From an uncultured Rikenella sp. (lineage in GTDB: Bacteria; Bacteroidota; Bacteroidia; Bacteroidales; Rikenellaceae), in the NCBI RefSeq assembly GCF_910579375.1, contig NZ_CAJTUJ010000013.1, positions 1 to 30,674 on the forward strand: a stretch of 30,674 bases of DNA. The letters are read 5' to 3'. The position numbers were made by a program, and so were the translations under genes. The notes under the pieces were generated by a model. That model was not told the DNA's origin. It did no database searches and saw nothing but the letters and a program-made list of their open reading frames with translations. Shown in pieces: positions 1 through 5,973 of the stretch. The first letter of the stretch is position 1; each line of letters opens with the position of its first letter.

Positions 1-117
1 TCTGTTGCAACCAATAGCATTCACAGTATATTTTTGGCTTTCGATCCACCATACCTCTATCCCGGCTACGCGTACTTCCGTGGCCTGGGTCTTCAGTTGC
101 GTTGCCTCTCGGAATAA
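1..117 (+). CDS. 3' end of a FISUMP/C-type-lectin-like reading frame (cut by window edge)
   Basis: An open frame enters from the left edge and stops at 115-117. Its last 11 residues, GLGLQLRCLSE, match the constant tail of six other short cassettes in this window. Residues further in (FLAFDPPYLYP) sit where the variable part of the cassettes lies. Because the 5' side is missing, it may be the true end of a full surface-protein gene or another orphan cassette. The DNA just after the stop (118-182) resembles the DNA after the cassette at 29719-29913, which favours membership of the same family. No function can be assigned beyond likeness to Fibrobacter-succinogenes-major-paralogous (FISUMP) type C-termini. 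Confidence 0.55.
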   Translation, partial: SVATNSIHSIFLAFDPPYLYPGYAYFRGLGLQLRCLSE

Positions 118-386
118 ACGGGAAAGGGAGTCGCGGTGGGCAAAGGGCTGAAACTACCCTAAGCCCCTACCCCCAACCCTCCAAAAAATAGCCTGCGCCC
201 CGCAGAGTCCCCGACCATTCGAAATACGGAAGCCCTGCGAAGCGCCAAGCCTGATTTTACTAACAATAGCTAATTAAATAGAATGTCCGATAATTGATAC
301 ACCCGAAATCGGATTCAAATTCCGTGCCACGCCCTGCGTAACGCCGAAAAACGGCCTCCGAAAGAACAGCCTGACGCCCGAATCCT
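118..386. other. Intergenic stretch with cassette tail
   Basis: No gene is visible. Bases 118-182 share a pattern (CGGTGGGCAA, then an ACCCT and a CCCAACCCT block) with 29914-29979 behind another cassette. The remainder, including an A+T-rich piece around 255-300, shows nothing recognisable before the cstA promoter. Confidence 0.5.
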
Positions 387-394
387 TATCTTTG
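387..394 (+). promoter_or_regulatory. -7 promoter element of cstA
   Basis: TATCTTTG matches the Bacteroidetes -7 consensus TAnnTTTG. It lies 35 bases before the ATG at 430 and 59 before the ATG at 454. No clear -33 TTTG is seen. Confidence 0.6.
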
Positions 395-429
395 CACCGT
401 TGCATCGAACCGCACGAACGGAACCACAC

Positions 430-1893
430 ATGCAGCAAAAACGTTCGACCGTCATGACTACATTTTTAATCTGTTTGGCCCTCCTCGTCGGCTCCTACTT
501 CACCTACGCCCGTTATCTGGAACGGCAGTTCGGAGCCGATCCGAAAGCGGCCGTACCCTCCGAAACCCACCGCGACGGAGTGGACTATCTGCCCCTGCCC
601 GCCTGGAAAACCTTTCTGATCCAGCTGCTGAACATCGCCGGACTCGGCCCCATCTTCGGCGCCCTGCTGGGGGCCATGTACGGCCCCGTCGCCTTCCTGT
701 GGATCACCTTCGGAACGATCTTCGTCGGCGGCTTGCAGGACTACGCCAGCGGCATGATTTCGCTCAAAGAGGGCGGCGTGAGCTTTCCGGAGATCGTCGG
801 ACGCTACATGGGGCTGACCGTGCGACAAGTCATGCGCGCCTTTACCCTCTTTCTGATGGTGCTCGTCGGCGCCGTCTTCATGGTCGGGCCCGCCGGCATC
901 CTCGAAGGATTCACCGGACTGAGTCAGTCGGTTTGGGTCTGGATCATTCTGGCCTACTACATTTTAGCCACTCTGCTGCCCATCGACAAAATTATCGGCC
1001 GGTTCTACCCGATCTTCGGCATCGCTCTGTTCGTCATGGCGCTCGGCATCTTAGGCGTGCTGTTTTTCGGGCCTTACGAGATTCCGAACCTCTCGGCCGC
1101 ATCGTTCGGCAACTTTACGGCCAATCCGCAGGGATTGCCGATTATCCCCACCCTGTTCATTACGATCGCCTGCGGCGCCGTATCGGGATTCCACGCCACC
1201 CAGTCGCCGATGATGGCCCGGTGCGTCACCAACGAGCGACAGGGACGTCCCGTTTTCTACGGCGCAATGGTTTCGGAAGGGGTGATCGCCCTGATCTGGG
1301 CCGCCATCGGGATGGCCTTCTGGGGCGGAACGGAGGGGCTGAGCGAAGCGCTCGCGGCACACGGCGGGAACGCCGCCTGGGCCGTGGAGACGATTACCAA
1401 TACCACGTTGGGCAAAGTCGGCGCCTTTCTGGCCCTGCTGGGCGTAGTGGTCGCCCCGATCACGAGCGGAGACACGGCTTTCCGCTGCGCTCGGCTCATT
1501 GCGGCCGACTTCCTGCACCTCGAACAGAAACACCTCCTGAAACGGCTTTATATCTCGCTTCCGATCTTTCTGGTCGGGGTGGCCATCACCCTCATGCCGT
1601 TCGAAGTCATCTGGAAATACTTCGCCTGGGCCAATCAGGTACTGGCTGCCATCTGTCTCTGGACGGTGACCGTCTACCTGGCCGTTCGGCGTCGACACTG
1701 GGCCATGGCTTTCCTGCCGGCCGCATTCATGACCTTTATCGTCTCCTTCTACATTTTCATCGCCCGCGAAGGAGTCGCAATGCCTTACTACACGGGACTG
1801 GCGATCGGTTCGGCCATCACGGTCGCGCTTGTGGGGACGATGGGGTGGTACGTGCGGAACGCCTGGCGCGGCCGGGTTGCAGCGAGTCTGTGA
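430..1893 (+). CDS. cstA: CstA-family carbon starvation / peptide or pyruvate transporter
   Basis: An integral inner-membrane protein of the CstA family, whose members take up peptides or pyruvate when carbon is short. The sequence is almost entirely hydrophobic helices. It contains the family block ACGAVSGFHATQSPMMARC near residues 247-265 and a PLPAWKTFLIQLLNIAGLGPI block near residues 50-70. At 487 residues it is the short form of the family; E. coli CstA has about 700. The frame opens further upstream only through a TTG at 400 that falls at the expected transcription start, so ATG 430 is chosen; ATG 454 (MTTFLICLALL) is an equally plausible start. It is followed 31 bases later by metF, which has its own -7 element, so the two need not be an operon. 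The family is clear; the substrate is not. Confidence 0.9.
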   Translation: MQQKRSTVMTTFLICLALLVGSYFTYARYLERQFGADPKAAVPSETHRDGVDYLPLPAWKTFLIQLLNIAGLGPIFGALLGAMYGPVAFLWITFGTIFVGGLQDYASGMISLKEGGVSFPEIVGRYMGLTVRQVMRAFTLFLMVLVGAVFMVGPAGILEGFTGLSQSVWVWIILAYYILATLLPIDKIIGRFYPIFGIALFVMALGILGVLFFGPYEIPNLSAASFGNFTANPQGLPIIPTLFITIACGAVSGFHATQSPMMARCVTNERQGRPVFYGAMVSEGVIALIWAAIGMAFWGGTEGLSEALAAHGGNAAWAVETITNTTLGKVGAFLALLGVVVAPITSGDTAFRCARLIAADFLHLEQKHLLKRLYISLPIFLVGVAITLMPFEVIWKYFAWANQVLAAICLWTVTVYLAVRRRHWAMAFLPAAFMTFIVSFYIFIAREGVAMPYYTGLAIGSAITVALVGTMGWYVRNAWRGRVAASL

Positions 1894-1909
1894 TGCCGAG
1901 GGAAACGAT

Positions 1910-1917
1910 TATCTTTG
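1910..1917 (+). promoter_or_regulatory. -7 promoter element of metF, very close to the start codon
   Basis: TATCTTTG fits TAnnTTTG. Only seven bases separate it from the metF ATG at 1925, so the transcript would have almost no leader. Confidence 0.6.
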
Positions 1918-1924
1918 TCGCCAG

Positions 1925-2875
1925 ATGAAAGTCACTCAAAAATTCGAGACCGGGAAGACCCGTTTTGCCTTTGAACTGCTGCCGCCGCTCAAAGGCGATA
2001 ATATCGACACGATTTTCGACACGATCGAACGGCTGGCCCCTTACCATCCGTCGTATATCAACGTCACCTACCACCGCGAAGAGGTGAAGCTCATCGAGCG
2101 TCCCGACGGCTTGCTGGAGCGTCGGGTGGTACGCAAACGGCCGGGAACGGTGGGGATCGCCGCCGCGATTACGGCACGTTACGGCATCGACGTCGTTCCG
2201 CATCTGATTTGCGGCGGGTTTTCGAAGTACGACATCGAGGACGCCTTGATCGACCTGAGTTTTTTGGGGGTCGACAATATTTTGGCGCTGCGGGGCGACA
2301 ATCTGCGCGGCGAACGGACGTTCCGGGCGGCGGAAGGGGGACACCTGCATGCGGAGGATCTCGTCCGGCAAATCATCCGGATGAATCGGGGCGAATACCT
2401 CGACTCGGAGCTGGAACACAGCGCTCCGACAAACTTTTGTGTCGGCGTGGCGGGCTATCCGGAGAAACACGCCGAGGCGCCGAATCTCGCCACGGACATC
2501 GCCCACCTGAAAGCCAAAATCGATGCAGGGGCGGAATATGTGGTGACCCAGATGTTTTTCGACAATTCGAAATATTTCGCCTACGTCGAAGCGTGCCGGG
2601 CGGCGGGGATCAGGGTTCCGATCGTCGCGGGGCTCAAACCTTTCACGACGAAATCGCAGCTCTCCTTGCTGCCGCAGACGTTCGGCATCGAACTGCCGGA
2701 CGAATTGGTGCGGGCGGTAGAGGGGTGTCGGGATAATGCGGCCGTGCGGGAGGTGGGAATCGAGTGGGCGGTGGCGCAGGGGCGCGAGCTGATGGCGGCG
2801 GGAGTTCCCGCGCTCCATTTCTATACGATGGGCAAGGCGGATAATGTGGAACGGATCGCCCGGGCGTTGTTCTGA
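1925..2875 (+). CDS. metF: 5,10-methylenetetrahydrofolate reductase
   Basis: Flavoenzyme that reduces 5,10-methylene-THF to 5-methyl-THF, the methyl donor used by methionine synthase; metH is present at 15492. The 316-residue protein has the normal length. It begins MKVTQKFE with FAFELLPPLKGDN close behind, the family's N-terminal FEXXPP block with its catalytic Glu. RKRPGTVGIAAAI, VVPHLICGGF, DNILALRGDN and QMFFDNSKYF follow in the family order. The start at 1925 matches the usual N-terminus of Bacteroidetes homologues; the frame is open further upstream but those codons overlap cstA. After the stop there is a partial inverted repeat (TGCCGG...CCGGCA, about 2890-2928) but no T-run, then a cassette array. 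Regulation is not visible. Confidence 0.95.
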   Translation: MKVTQKFETGKTRFAFELLPPLKGDNIDTIFDTIERLAPYHPSYINVTYHREEVKLIERPDGLLERRVVRKRPGTVGIAAAITARYGIDVVPHLICGGFSKYDIEDALIDLSFLGVDNILALRGDNLRGERTFRAAEGGHLHAEDLVRQIIRMNRGEYLDSELEHSAPTNFCVGVAGYPEKHAEAPNLATDIAHLKAKIDAGAEYVVTQMFFDNSKYFAYVEACRAAGIRVPIVAGLKPFTTKSQLSLLPQTFGIELPDELVRAVEGCRDNAAVREVGIEWAVAQGRELMAAGVPALHFYTMGKADNVERIARALF

Positions 2876-2971
2876 ACCTCTCTTTTCTGCCGGTTTTCCC
2901 ATCCGGTTCATCCGGTCTGTCCGGCATCAACGGTTTCGGGACAAACCCGGACAGTTTTCGAGTGCCTTTCG

Positions 2972-3154
2972 GCCCCGGGCTACCGCGGTCACGACGAAGG
3001 TATACTGGTGAATGTCGGTTACAGCGGGTTCAGTCGGTCTTCCGCTACGAACGATATCTACGGTCTGTACCTGGGGTTCGATTCGCAATACCTCTACACC
3101 TGCCGTTCGGACAATCGCGGCCACGGTTTTCAGTTGCGCTGCCTCTCGGAATAA
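2972..3154 (+). repeat. C-type-lectin/FISUMP-like C-terminal cassette 1 of a tandem triplet
   Basis: Exactly 61 codons, from GCC CCG GGC to TAA. It starts APGYRGHDEG and ends RGHGFQLRCLSE. The middle has the GFSRSS and LYLGF positions that correspond to GYSWSS and LGF in the other copies. No start codon, signal peptide or N-terminal domain precedes it: only about 96 bases separate it from the metF stop. The layout corresponds to the variable C-terminal part of FISUMP-type surface proteins. It is read as an orphan coding cassette; whether it is ever expressed, copied into another gene or is simply decay cannot be told here. Confidence 0.7.
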
Positions 3155-3223
3155 ACAGGGACGTATTGCTTGGGAGAGAGGCGGTTTAGGGTAAAGGCGG
3201 TCAGTAAAACGCCCTGCGGGCAC

Positions 3224-3406
3224 GCCCCGGGCCTCCGCGGCGATGCCGATGCAGCGTTGTGGCACTCTGGCAATCATGGTTTCATTTGGGCTTCCACCAT
3301 CAATGAAACCAAGGCTATACGCCTAGCTTTGAGTACTCGATACCTCGATTCCAATAATTCGCACACTCGCGCCCACGGTTTTCAGCTGCGTTGCCTCTCG
3401 GAATAA
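3224..3406 (+). repeat. C-type-lectin/FISUMP-like C-terminal cassette 2 of a tandem triplet
   Basis: Again exactly 61 codons. It starts APGLRGDADA and ends RAHGFQLRCLSE. Its interior is the most diverged of the set: GFIWAST replaces GYSWSS, and the stretch before the tail differs from all other copies. It follows the first cassette by 69 bases, with no start codon or promoter between them. The constant first and last codons with a free interior are what one expects from either gene-conversion donors or diversifying selection on a surface loop. Confidence 0.65.
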
Positions 3407-3424
3407 ACGGGAAAGAGAACACCC

Positions 3425-3607
3425 GCCCCGGGCTACCACGATACAGGATCGGGTGGACTGGGCAACGTTGGCGGCTACGGGTTCAACTACTCGTCCGCCT
3501 TTAGCGGCACCGGCAGCGTATTTTTGCATTTCAGCACGCAGTACTTCAATCCCTTCAGCGTGGGTTACCGCGGCCACGGTTTTCAGTTGCGGTGCCGCTC
3601 GGAATAA
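3425..3607 (+). repeat. C-type-lectin/FISUMP-like C-terminal cassette 3 of a tandem triplet
   Basis: Third 61-codon cassette, only 18 bases after the second. It starts APGYHDTGSG, has GYGFNYSSAFSGTGS in the middle and ends RGHGFQLRCRSE; the usual Leu before SE is Arg here. The reading frame is intact. Downstream sequence lacks the ACGGG that follows most cassettes (here TAAATGG), and leads into the hairpin-rich repeat beginning near 3650. Confidence 0.65.
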
Positions 3608-3649
3608 ATGGTGGAGGTGCTGTGTCTTTTTAATGGAAACTTCGTTTGA

Positions 3650-4200
3650 GAATTGCCTCCTGCGGTTCGCAGAACCGCGCGGGCCGGACGCCTCCCCCTC
3701 GGGAGGCCCGCAACGTTCGCAGGCTCACTGCGGTCACTCCCGGGCGTCCGACTCACCGAAACAATGCTCCGTTCACCGGTCAAAGCTGCCAAGTTCGGCC
3801 TTGTCGCTCCCATTCTGCGAGATTCGTCCTCGGTGCGCCTTTCCTCGCGCCGGTGCCTTCGGGCACTCCGATTGGGCAGCCTCTACCCCAATAAGAGGCC
3901 GGCGATCCCTCGCGGAATCGCGCTATTCGCTCTAAACCTATAGCAATTCGCCGCCAGCGGGGGCGCAACGAGCCCCGTCGAGTTGCAGCCCGCCGCGTGG
4001 GGTGGCGGCGGACTGCGCGACCCCAAAGGGTCGCAGAAGCTCAGCCCAAGCACTGCCCCGTGTTCGCCTCACTGCGGCTCCGCTGTCGCTCCGCCACTCT
4101 TTCGCGCGCCTACGCGATTCAACTATTTCGGCTCACCGCCGAAATAGTTGAATCGCTTCTTTAGGCGGGGCGCGCGACTGGGACACTGCCCCAGCTGGTA
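3650..4200. repeat. GC-rich hairpin-filled non-coding repeat, copy 1
   Basis: No convincing gene; frames here are short, arginine-rich and unlike any family. The stretch holds perfect hairpins at 3662-3678 (GCGGTTC/GAACCGC) and 4017-4034 (GCGACCC/GGGTCGC), a smaller one at 3961-3975, and a 19-bp inverted repeat at 4114-4156. A core of about 119 bases (3922-4040) is repeated in diverged form at 30423-30541, and the first hairpin with its GCGGGCC flank recurs at 29998 and, reversed, at 30215. Stem bases differ between copies in a paired manner. It could be a structured RNA, a palindromic repetitive element, or the remains of a mobile unit. Confidence 0.6.
4114..4156. repeat. 19-bp perfect inverted repeat
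   Basis: GCGATTCAACTATTTCGGC (4114-4132) is followed by a 5-base spacer and its exact complement (4138-4156). Partly pairing C+G-rich arms extend it outward (CGCGCGCCTA to the left, TAGGCG and CGCGCG to the right). There is no T-run, so it is not a typical terminator. Confidence 0.75.
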
Positions 4201-4202
4201 CT

Positions 4203-4260
4203 GTTCTTTCTGTGAACAGAAAGAACCAAAGAAACTTTAAAGCGCATCCCTACGGGATGC
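4203..4260. repeat. Two adjacent hairpins in gene-free DNA
   Basis: An 11-bp inverted repeat GTTCTTTCTGT / ACAGAAAGAAC with a 2-base loop lies at 4203-4226. A second hairpin GCATCCC-TAC-GGGATGC lies at 4244-4260. Neither is followed by a clear T-run. The rest of 4261-4408 shows nothing recognisable. Confidence 0.6.
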
Positions 4261-4408
4261 TTTGGCCGGGTATACCCGCATGCACAAGACCTCGGCCCAA
4301 ACAACCAGCAACCTCTATCCCAATAACGTACGACCGCCTCTGCCCAAATTCCAACACAACCTCTACCCAGCGTTTTTGTTCCGCGGCCATCTCAGCCCAC
4401 GCCACAAC

Positions 4409-4440
4409 GAAAAAGCGGCTCGCCTAATAGGCAAGCCGCT
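4409..4440 (-). terminator. Terminator of tRNA-Glu
   Basis: Read on the minus strand, a GC stem (GCGGCTTGCC / GGCGAGCCGC) is followed by TTTTT. It lies 21 bases beyond the tRNA-Glu 3' end. Confidence 0.8.
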
Positions 4441-4460
4441 CCAAAACTACTGAAAATTCG

Positions 4461-4532
4461 TAGCCCCTAGGGGAATCGAACCCCTCTTCCAAGAATGAAA
4501 ATCTTGTGTCCTAACCGATAGACGAAAGGGCC
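4461..4532 (-). tRNA. tRNA-Glu (anticodon TTC)
   Basis: The minus strand folds into a cloverleaf. The acceptor pairs GGCCCTT with AGGGGCT including two G-U pairs, the anticodon loop reads TTTTCAT with TTC in the middle, and the T arm is GGGG-TTCGATT-CCCC. Discriminator base A is at 4461; CCA is not encoded. It has its own promoter and terminator. Confidence 0.95.
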
Positions 4533-4550
4533 ATCGTCGAAATGACAGTG

Positions 4551-4581
4551 CAAAGGTAGAACCATTTTCGGAAATTCCAAA
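4551..4581 (-). promoter_or_regulatory. Promoter of tRNA-Glu (-33 TTTG, -7 TACCTTTG)
   Basis: On the minus strand TTTG (4578-4581) and TACCTTTG (4551-4558) are separated by 19 bases, the standard Bacteroidetes housekeeping sigma spacing. The tRNA begins 18 bases further on. Confidence 0.8.
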
Positions 4582-4664
4582 CGTCTGTCGAAAAAATCTC
4601 CTCTTCTTTTGATTCTGGAGCGTCAAAAACCTCCCGCAGCTCAGCATCCGCACCTTTCCGAAAC

Positions 4665-4702
4665 AAAAAAGGCTTTCTCCTCAACGCGAGGAAAAAGCCT
4701 TT
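4665..4702 (-). terminator. Terminator of tRNA-Arg
   Basis: On the minus strand an imperfect stem (AGGCTTTTTCCTC / GAGGAGAAAGCCT) is followed by TTTTTTG. It starts 14 bases after the tRNA-Arg 3' end, so the two tRNA genes appear to be separate transcripts. Confidence 0.8.
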
Positions 4703-4713
4703 CGAACAAAGAG

Positions 4714-4787
4714 TGACGCCGACAGGACTCAAACCTGTAACCTTCTGATCCGTAGTCAGATGCTCTATTCAATTAAGCTACGGCGCC
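4714..4787 (-). tRNA. tRNA-Arg (anticodon ACG)
   Basis: The minus strand gives a 74-base cloverleaf: acceptor GGCGCCG with CGGCGTC (one G-U pair), anticodon stem TCTGA/TCAGA around loop CTACGGA (anticodon ACG), T arm ACAGG-TTTGAGT-CCTGT. CCA is not encoded. Its promoter faces away from bioB. Confidence 0.95.
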
Positions 4788-4802
4788 AATGCTTTCGCAC
4801 CG

Positions 4803-4833
4803 CAAAAGTAGTCATTCTCCCGACATTTCCAAA
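4803..4833 (-). promoter_or_regulatory. Promoter of tRNA-Arg (-33 TTTG, -7 TACTTTTG)
   Basis: On the minus strand TTTG (4830-4833) lies 19 bases before TACTTTTG (4803-4810). It is divergent from the bioB promoter 13 bases away. Confidence 0.8.
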
Positions 4834-4845
4834 ATTTATATTCTC

Positions 4846-4853
4846 TATATTTG
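4846..4853 (+). promoter_or_regulatory. -7 promoter element of bioB
   Basis: TATATTTG fits TAnnTTTG and lies 21 bases before the bioB ATG at 4875. It sits back to back with the tRNA-Arg promoter. Confidence 0.7.
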
Positions 4854-4874
4854 CAAAAATCTATCCGCACACCC

Positions 4875-5852
4875 ATGAAAACGCTCCCCGAACTCGAAAC
4901 AGCCCTCATCGCCGACGGCTACCGACTCACTCCGGACGAGGCACGGCATCTTCTGCACACAGCCGAGACCGATGCCCTGTGCCGAACGGCCGACCGGGTG
5001 AGACTCCATTTCATGGGCAACCGCATGGACACCTGTTCGATCATGAACGCCCGCAGCGGCCGTTGTTCGGAAGATTGTAAATGGTGCGCCCAGTCGGTTC
5101 ACCATCGGACGAAAATCGACGTCTACCCCCTGACCGACACCGCCGAAGCCCTGCGCCACGCCCAAGACAACCACGACAAAGGAGTCGGCCGGTTCTCGTT
5201 GGTGACCAGCGGACGCGCCATGACCGACCGCGAAATCGGACAATGCGCCGCCATCTATCGCGCCATCGCGGAACGGATGCCGGGTTTCCAAAACGGACAC
5301 CTCTGCGCCTCGATGGGACTGCTGACCCGCAAACAGCTGCAAACCCTGAAAGAGGCCGGCGTCGGACACTACCACTGCAACATCGAGACCGCTCCGTCCT
5401 ATTTTCCACAGCTCTGCACGACCCACACCTTCGACGAAAAGCGCCGCACACTGCGCTGGGCCCGGGAAGCCGGGATGCGGATTTGCAGCGGCGGAATCAT
5501 CGGCATGGGCGAAACGGCGGAACAACGGATAGAAATGGCCTTCGCCCTGCGCGAAATCGGCGCAGACTCGATCCCGATCAACGTACTGAACCCGATTCCG
5601 GGCACGCCGCTCGAAAAGACTCCGCCCTTGTCCGACGATGAGATTTTACGCACCTTCGCCCTCTTCCGCCTGATCCATCCGCAGGCCCATATCCGCTTTG
5701 CCGGCGGCCGAACACTGCTGCGGCGCGAAGTACAGGAACGCGCCCTGCGCGGCGGCGTGAATGCCGCAATCGTGGGCGATCTGCTCACCACGATCGGCTC
5801 CGGAGTGGCCGAAGACCGCGAAATGTTCCGACAGTGCGGTTTCGCGGAATAA
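4875..5852 (+). CDS. bioB: Biotin synthase (radical SAM)
   Basis: Inserts sulfur into dethiobiotin to make biotin. The 325-residue protein has the radical-SAM cluster motif C-x3-C-x2-C as CSEDCKWC at residues 64-71, with NARSGRCSEDC before it. GHYHCNIETAPSYF, CSGGIIGMGE and IPINVLNPIPGTPLE follow in the positions expected for BioB, the last being the PINxLxPIxGTP block. ATG 4875 is chosen because the only earlier in-frame start (a TTG at 4851) lies within the -7 promoter element. No other biotin gene is adjacent, so this is a stand-alone bioB; the rest of the pathway would have to be elsewhere. No BirA operator or riboswitch was recognised. Confidence 0.95.
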   Translation: MKTLPELETALIADGYRLTPDEARHLLHTAETDALCRTADRVRLHFMGNRMDTCSIMNARSGRCSEDCKWCAQSVHHRTKIDVYPLTDTAEALRHAQDNHDKGVGRFSLVTSGRAMTDREIGQCAAIYRAIAERMPGFQNGHLCASMGLLTRKQLQTLKEAGVGHYHCNIETAPSYFPQLCTTHTFDEKRRTLRWAREAGMRICSGGIIGMGETAEQRIEMAFALREIGADSIPINVLNPIPGTPLEKTPPLSDDEILRTFALFRLIHPQAHIRFAGGRTLLRREVQERALRGGVNAAIVGDLLTTIGSGVAEDREMFRQCGFAE

Positions 5853-5973
5853 CGGATTCCGCCGGGTACAAAAAATCGCGTTTTTCATCGGGACGGCCCT
5901 ATTTTAGGAACGGATTTTGCATCCCTCCGACACAGGCACAGGCAGATCCAACCCCACCGGCCGAATCCCATTC

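Noticed and set aside
2927..3277. Minus-strand frames across the cassette array and similar ones at 3323-3577 and 29653-29982
   Set aside because: They exist because the cassettes are conserved on the plus strand; their translations show no domain and the plus frame has the conserved protein pattern.
2972..3607. Diversity-generating retroelement signature in the cassettes
   Set aside because: No reverse transcriptase or template repeat is visible here, and differences between copies are not limited to positions that could come from adenine; third positions and non-A bases vary too. A retroelement elsewhere in the genome cannot be excluded.
2982..3607. A CRISPR array
   Set aside because: The repeated units are 183-bp coding blocks with variable interiors, not short repeats separated by spacers of even length, and no cas genes are present.
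3453..3943. Several overlapping short frames in the hairpin-rich repeat, also at 4212-4453 and 30114-30659
   Set aside because: They are Arg/Pro/Ser-rich, cross perfect hairpins, lack promoters and are not kept as frames between the two repeat copies.
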